Shown: positions 62,662 to 64,000 of the stretch, in pieces
Numbering within the stretch: the stretch's first letter is position 1
Layout: each line of letters starts with the position of its first letter
NCBI GenBank assembly: GCA_029298735.1
Contig: JANSLP010000046.1
Location: forward strand, 95,427 to 159,426
Length of the DNA stretch: 64,000 nucleotides
Origin: Ophiostoma sp. CBS 140.51
Lineage: Eukaryota; Ascomycota; Sordariomycetes; Ophiostomatales; Ophiostomataceae
Direction: 5' to 3'
Notes under the pieces: generated by a model
Seen by the model: only the letters and a program-made list of their open reading frames with translations
Told to the model about the DNA's origin: nothing
Database searches by the model: none
Made by a program: the position numbers and the translations under genes

Positions 62662-64000
62662 ATGTCCGCCACCACGTCAAAGGAGCCTACGCCGCTCGTC
62701 TTGGCCAGACCATCGACTGCCAACATTCCACCGCTCAAGTCTTTGACGGTGCAGCAGGTATTGGATGGTATAGAGTCCGGCAGCTTCACAGTCGAACAGC
62801 TCGTCCAGGCACACCTCGAGCAGATTGCCCGCTTTGATAGCGAGCTGCACGCCGTGCTGCAGATCAATCCCAATGCCTTGAAGATTGCGCGGGACTTGGA
62901 CGCCGAGCTGGATGGCTTAAGTGGAGATGCCCGTTCAAAGAAGATGAAACGTCTACATGGCGTTCCTTTGCTTGTCAAGGACAATGTGGCCACGGCCGAA
63001 CCCTCCCTCGAGGTCGCAGCTGGCTCGCTGGCTTTGGTGGGCGCGAAACCGACACGGGAGAACTCCGCTGTGACCCGCCTACGTGAGGCTGGGTGCGTAC
63101 TGCTCGGCACGACCAACTGCTCCGAGTGGGCCAACTTCCGGTCGCGGCCGTCGGACAGCGGCTGGAGTGCGCGCGGCGGGCAGACGTATGGCGCGTACCA
63201 TGCCAAGCAAGACCCCTTTGGGAGCAGCAGCGGTTCTGGCGTAGCCGCCGACATGGGGTACTGTGTGTTGGCCGTGGGCACGGAGACTTCGGGCAGCATC
63301 ATCAGCCCCGCGACACAGAACAATATTGTCGGGTTCAAGCCTACGACGGGCCTGGTGTCGCGCGATGCCGTGATTCCCATTTCGCCACAGCAGGACACGC
63401 TAGGATCCATGACACGGACGCTGGCAGACGCAGCCATTATGCTGGACGTGATGATGGGCCGGGACGAGCACGATCCCAAGACGGTGGAGATCCCAGAGGC
63501 AAGGCTGCAATCGCCACTTCATCCAAAGTTCACCGTGGTGGATGACGGCAAGCCGCTGTCCCTCCGGATTGGCATCCCACGTGATGCACTCAAGGGTATC
63601 AGCCCAAGAATCCTCGAAGCATTCGAGACACGCGCGGTGGAACCATTAAAGGCCCACAAGGGTGTTACGATTGTGGACTGCTCGTTACCTGGCTTGATGC
63701 GCTTTGAGAATTTGTCCTTGGAAGAGAAGACAAACTACATGGCAGGTGAGTTCCACGACGCCTTTCCAGCGTACTTGGCCACGCTGGCGGCCAACCCACA
63801 AACCATTGACGGATTTGAGTCGCTGTGTAGCTTCCTCAAAACAACACCCGAGGAACAGTACGGCGAAGAGGAGGAGAAAACGGAGGATGGGGGACAAGAG
63901 CAAAAAGAAGAGGAGCCTGAGGACAAGGAAGAAGCCAAAAAGGAGAGCACCACAGATGACGGCCTACCTCGTCGCAACATTGAGCGTCTCGTCCAAACGA
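62662..64000 (+). CDS. Amidase-signature family enzyme, 3' end outside window
   Basis: Hydrolase of the amidase-signature family (PF01425), open from the ATG at 62662 to the window end (446 codons seen). The Ser-cis-Ser-Lys site is complete: K106 in GVPLLVKDN, the GSSSGSG loop (S189/S190) and the nucleophile S212 in GTETSGSIISPA. The middle has TTNCSEWANFRS and GFKPTTGLVSRDAVIPISPQQDTLGSMTRT. After about residue 395 an acidic, Glu/Lys-rich insertion (EEEEKTEDGG...) interrupts the region between barrel-like parts, unusual for the family. No signal peptide is visible. The substrate may be an amide of a carboxylic acid; the family is too broad to say. No intron is needed in the part seen. Confidence 0.88.
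   Translation, partial: MSATTSKEPTPLVLARPSTANIPPLKSLTVQQVLDGIESGSFTVEQLVQAHLEQIARFDSELHAVLQINPNALKIARDLDAELDGLSGDARSKKMKRLHGVPLLVKDNVATAEPSLEVAAGSLALVGAKPTRENSAVTRLREAGCVLLGTTNCSEWANFRSRPSDSGWSARGGQTYGAYHAKQDPFGSSSGSGVAADMGYCVLAVGTETSGSIISPATQNNIVGFKPTTGLVSRDAVIPISPQQDTLGSMTRTLADAAIMLDVMMGRDEHDPKTVEIPEARLQSPLHPKFTVVDDGKPLSLRIGIPRDALKGISPRILEAFETRAVEPLKAHKGVTIVDCSLPGLMRFENLSLEEKTNYMAGEFHDAFPAYLATLAANPQTIDGFESLCSFLKTTPEEQYGEEEEKTEDGGQEQKEEEPEDKEEAKKESTTDDGLPRRNIERLVQT

Noticed and set aside
1..64000. tRNA, rRNA, CRISPR or riboswitch
   Set aside because: No A/B-box pair with a cloverleaf, no rRNA-like stretch, and no spaced direct repeats were found by eye; a tRNAscan or Infernal run would be decisive.

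Overview
The window is nuclear DNA of a filamentous ascomycete (Pezizomycotina, most likely a sordariomycete; I cannot name the species). The evidence is monocistronic genes on both strands, short introns of about 50-110 nt with GTAAGT/GTGAGT-like donors and CTAAC/CTGAC branch sites, fungal-only families (Zn2Cys6 factor, MHR transcription factors, a DUF3716-type cysteine cluster, a UapA/UapC-type purine permease, JIP5, GPI-anchored wall proteins), and a decayed pogo/Fot1-type transposase whose stops look like repeat-induced point mutation. No tRNA, rRNA or CRISPR was seen. Gene models were assembled by hand by joining reading frames at splice sites; every multi-exon model adds up to a multiple of three.

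Layout. 1-1.2 kb: tail of a decayed transposon. 1.9-14.3 kb: C2H2 transcription factor (-), transaldolase-like enzyme (-) divergent from an ACS-type MFS transporter (+), an OTT_1508-like deaminase (+) and an SDR (+). 14.5-24.3 kb: a 1,237-residue chromatin-type protein with a duplicated zinc-finger module and a DUF3716-like cluster (-), an unknown gene with a frameshift (+), a GPI-anchored DUF7136-like secreted protein (-) and a uric acid/xanthine permease (-). 24.3-29.7 kb: a 5.4 kb stretch with no convincing gene, holding a (GAAA)n tract and several GATA sites.

29.7-44.2 kb is the most interesting part. It looks like a catabolic gene cluster: SDR (-), small ABM-domain monooxygenase (+), MFS transporter (-), HpcH/HpaI aldolase (+), carboxymuconolactone-decarboxylase-like protein (+), kynurenine-formamidase-like cyclase/hydrolase (+) and a Zn2Cys6 activator (+). 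Import, oxidation, ring or lactone opening, C-C cleavage and regulation are all represented, but the substrate cannot be read from the sequence.

45.5-64 kb: a GPI-anchored cysteine-rich protein with a NucA/NucB nuclease-like domain (+), a MARVEL membrane protein (+), a membrane-anchored GH18 chitinase (-), the ribosome-biogenesis WD40 protein JIP5 (+), a LaeA-like methyltransferase (-), a 3-dehydroshikimate dehydratase of the Qa-4/QutC type (-) and an amidase-signature enzyme cut by the window end (+).
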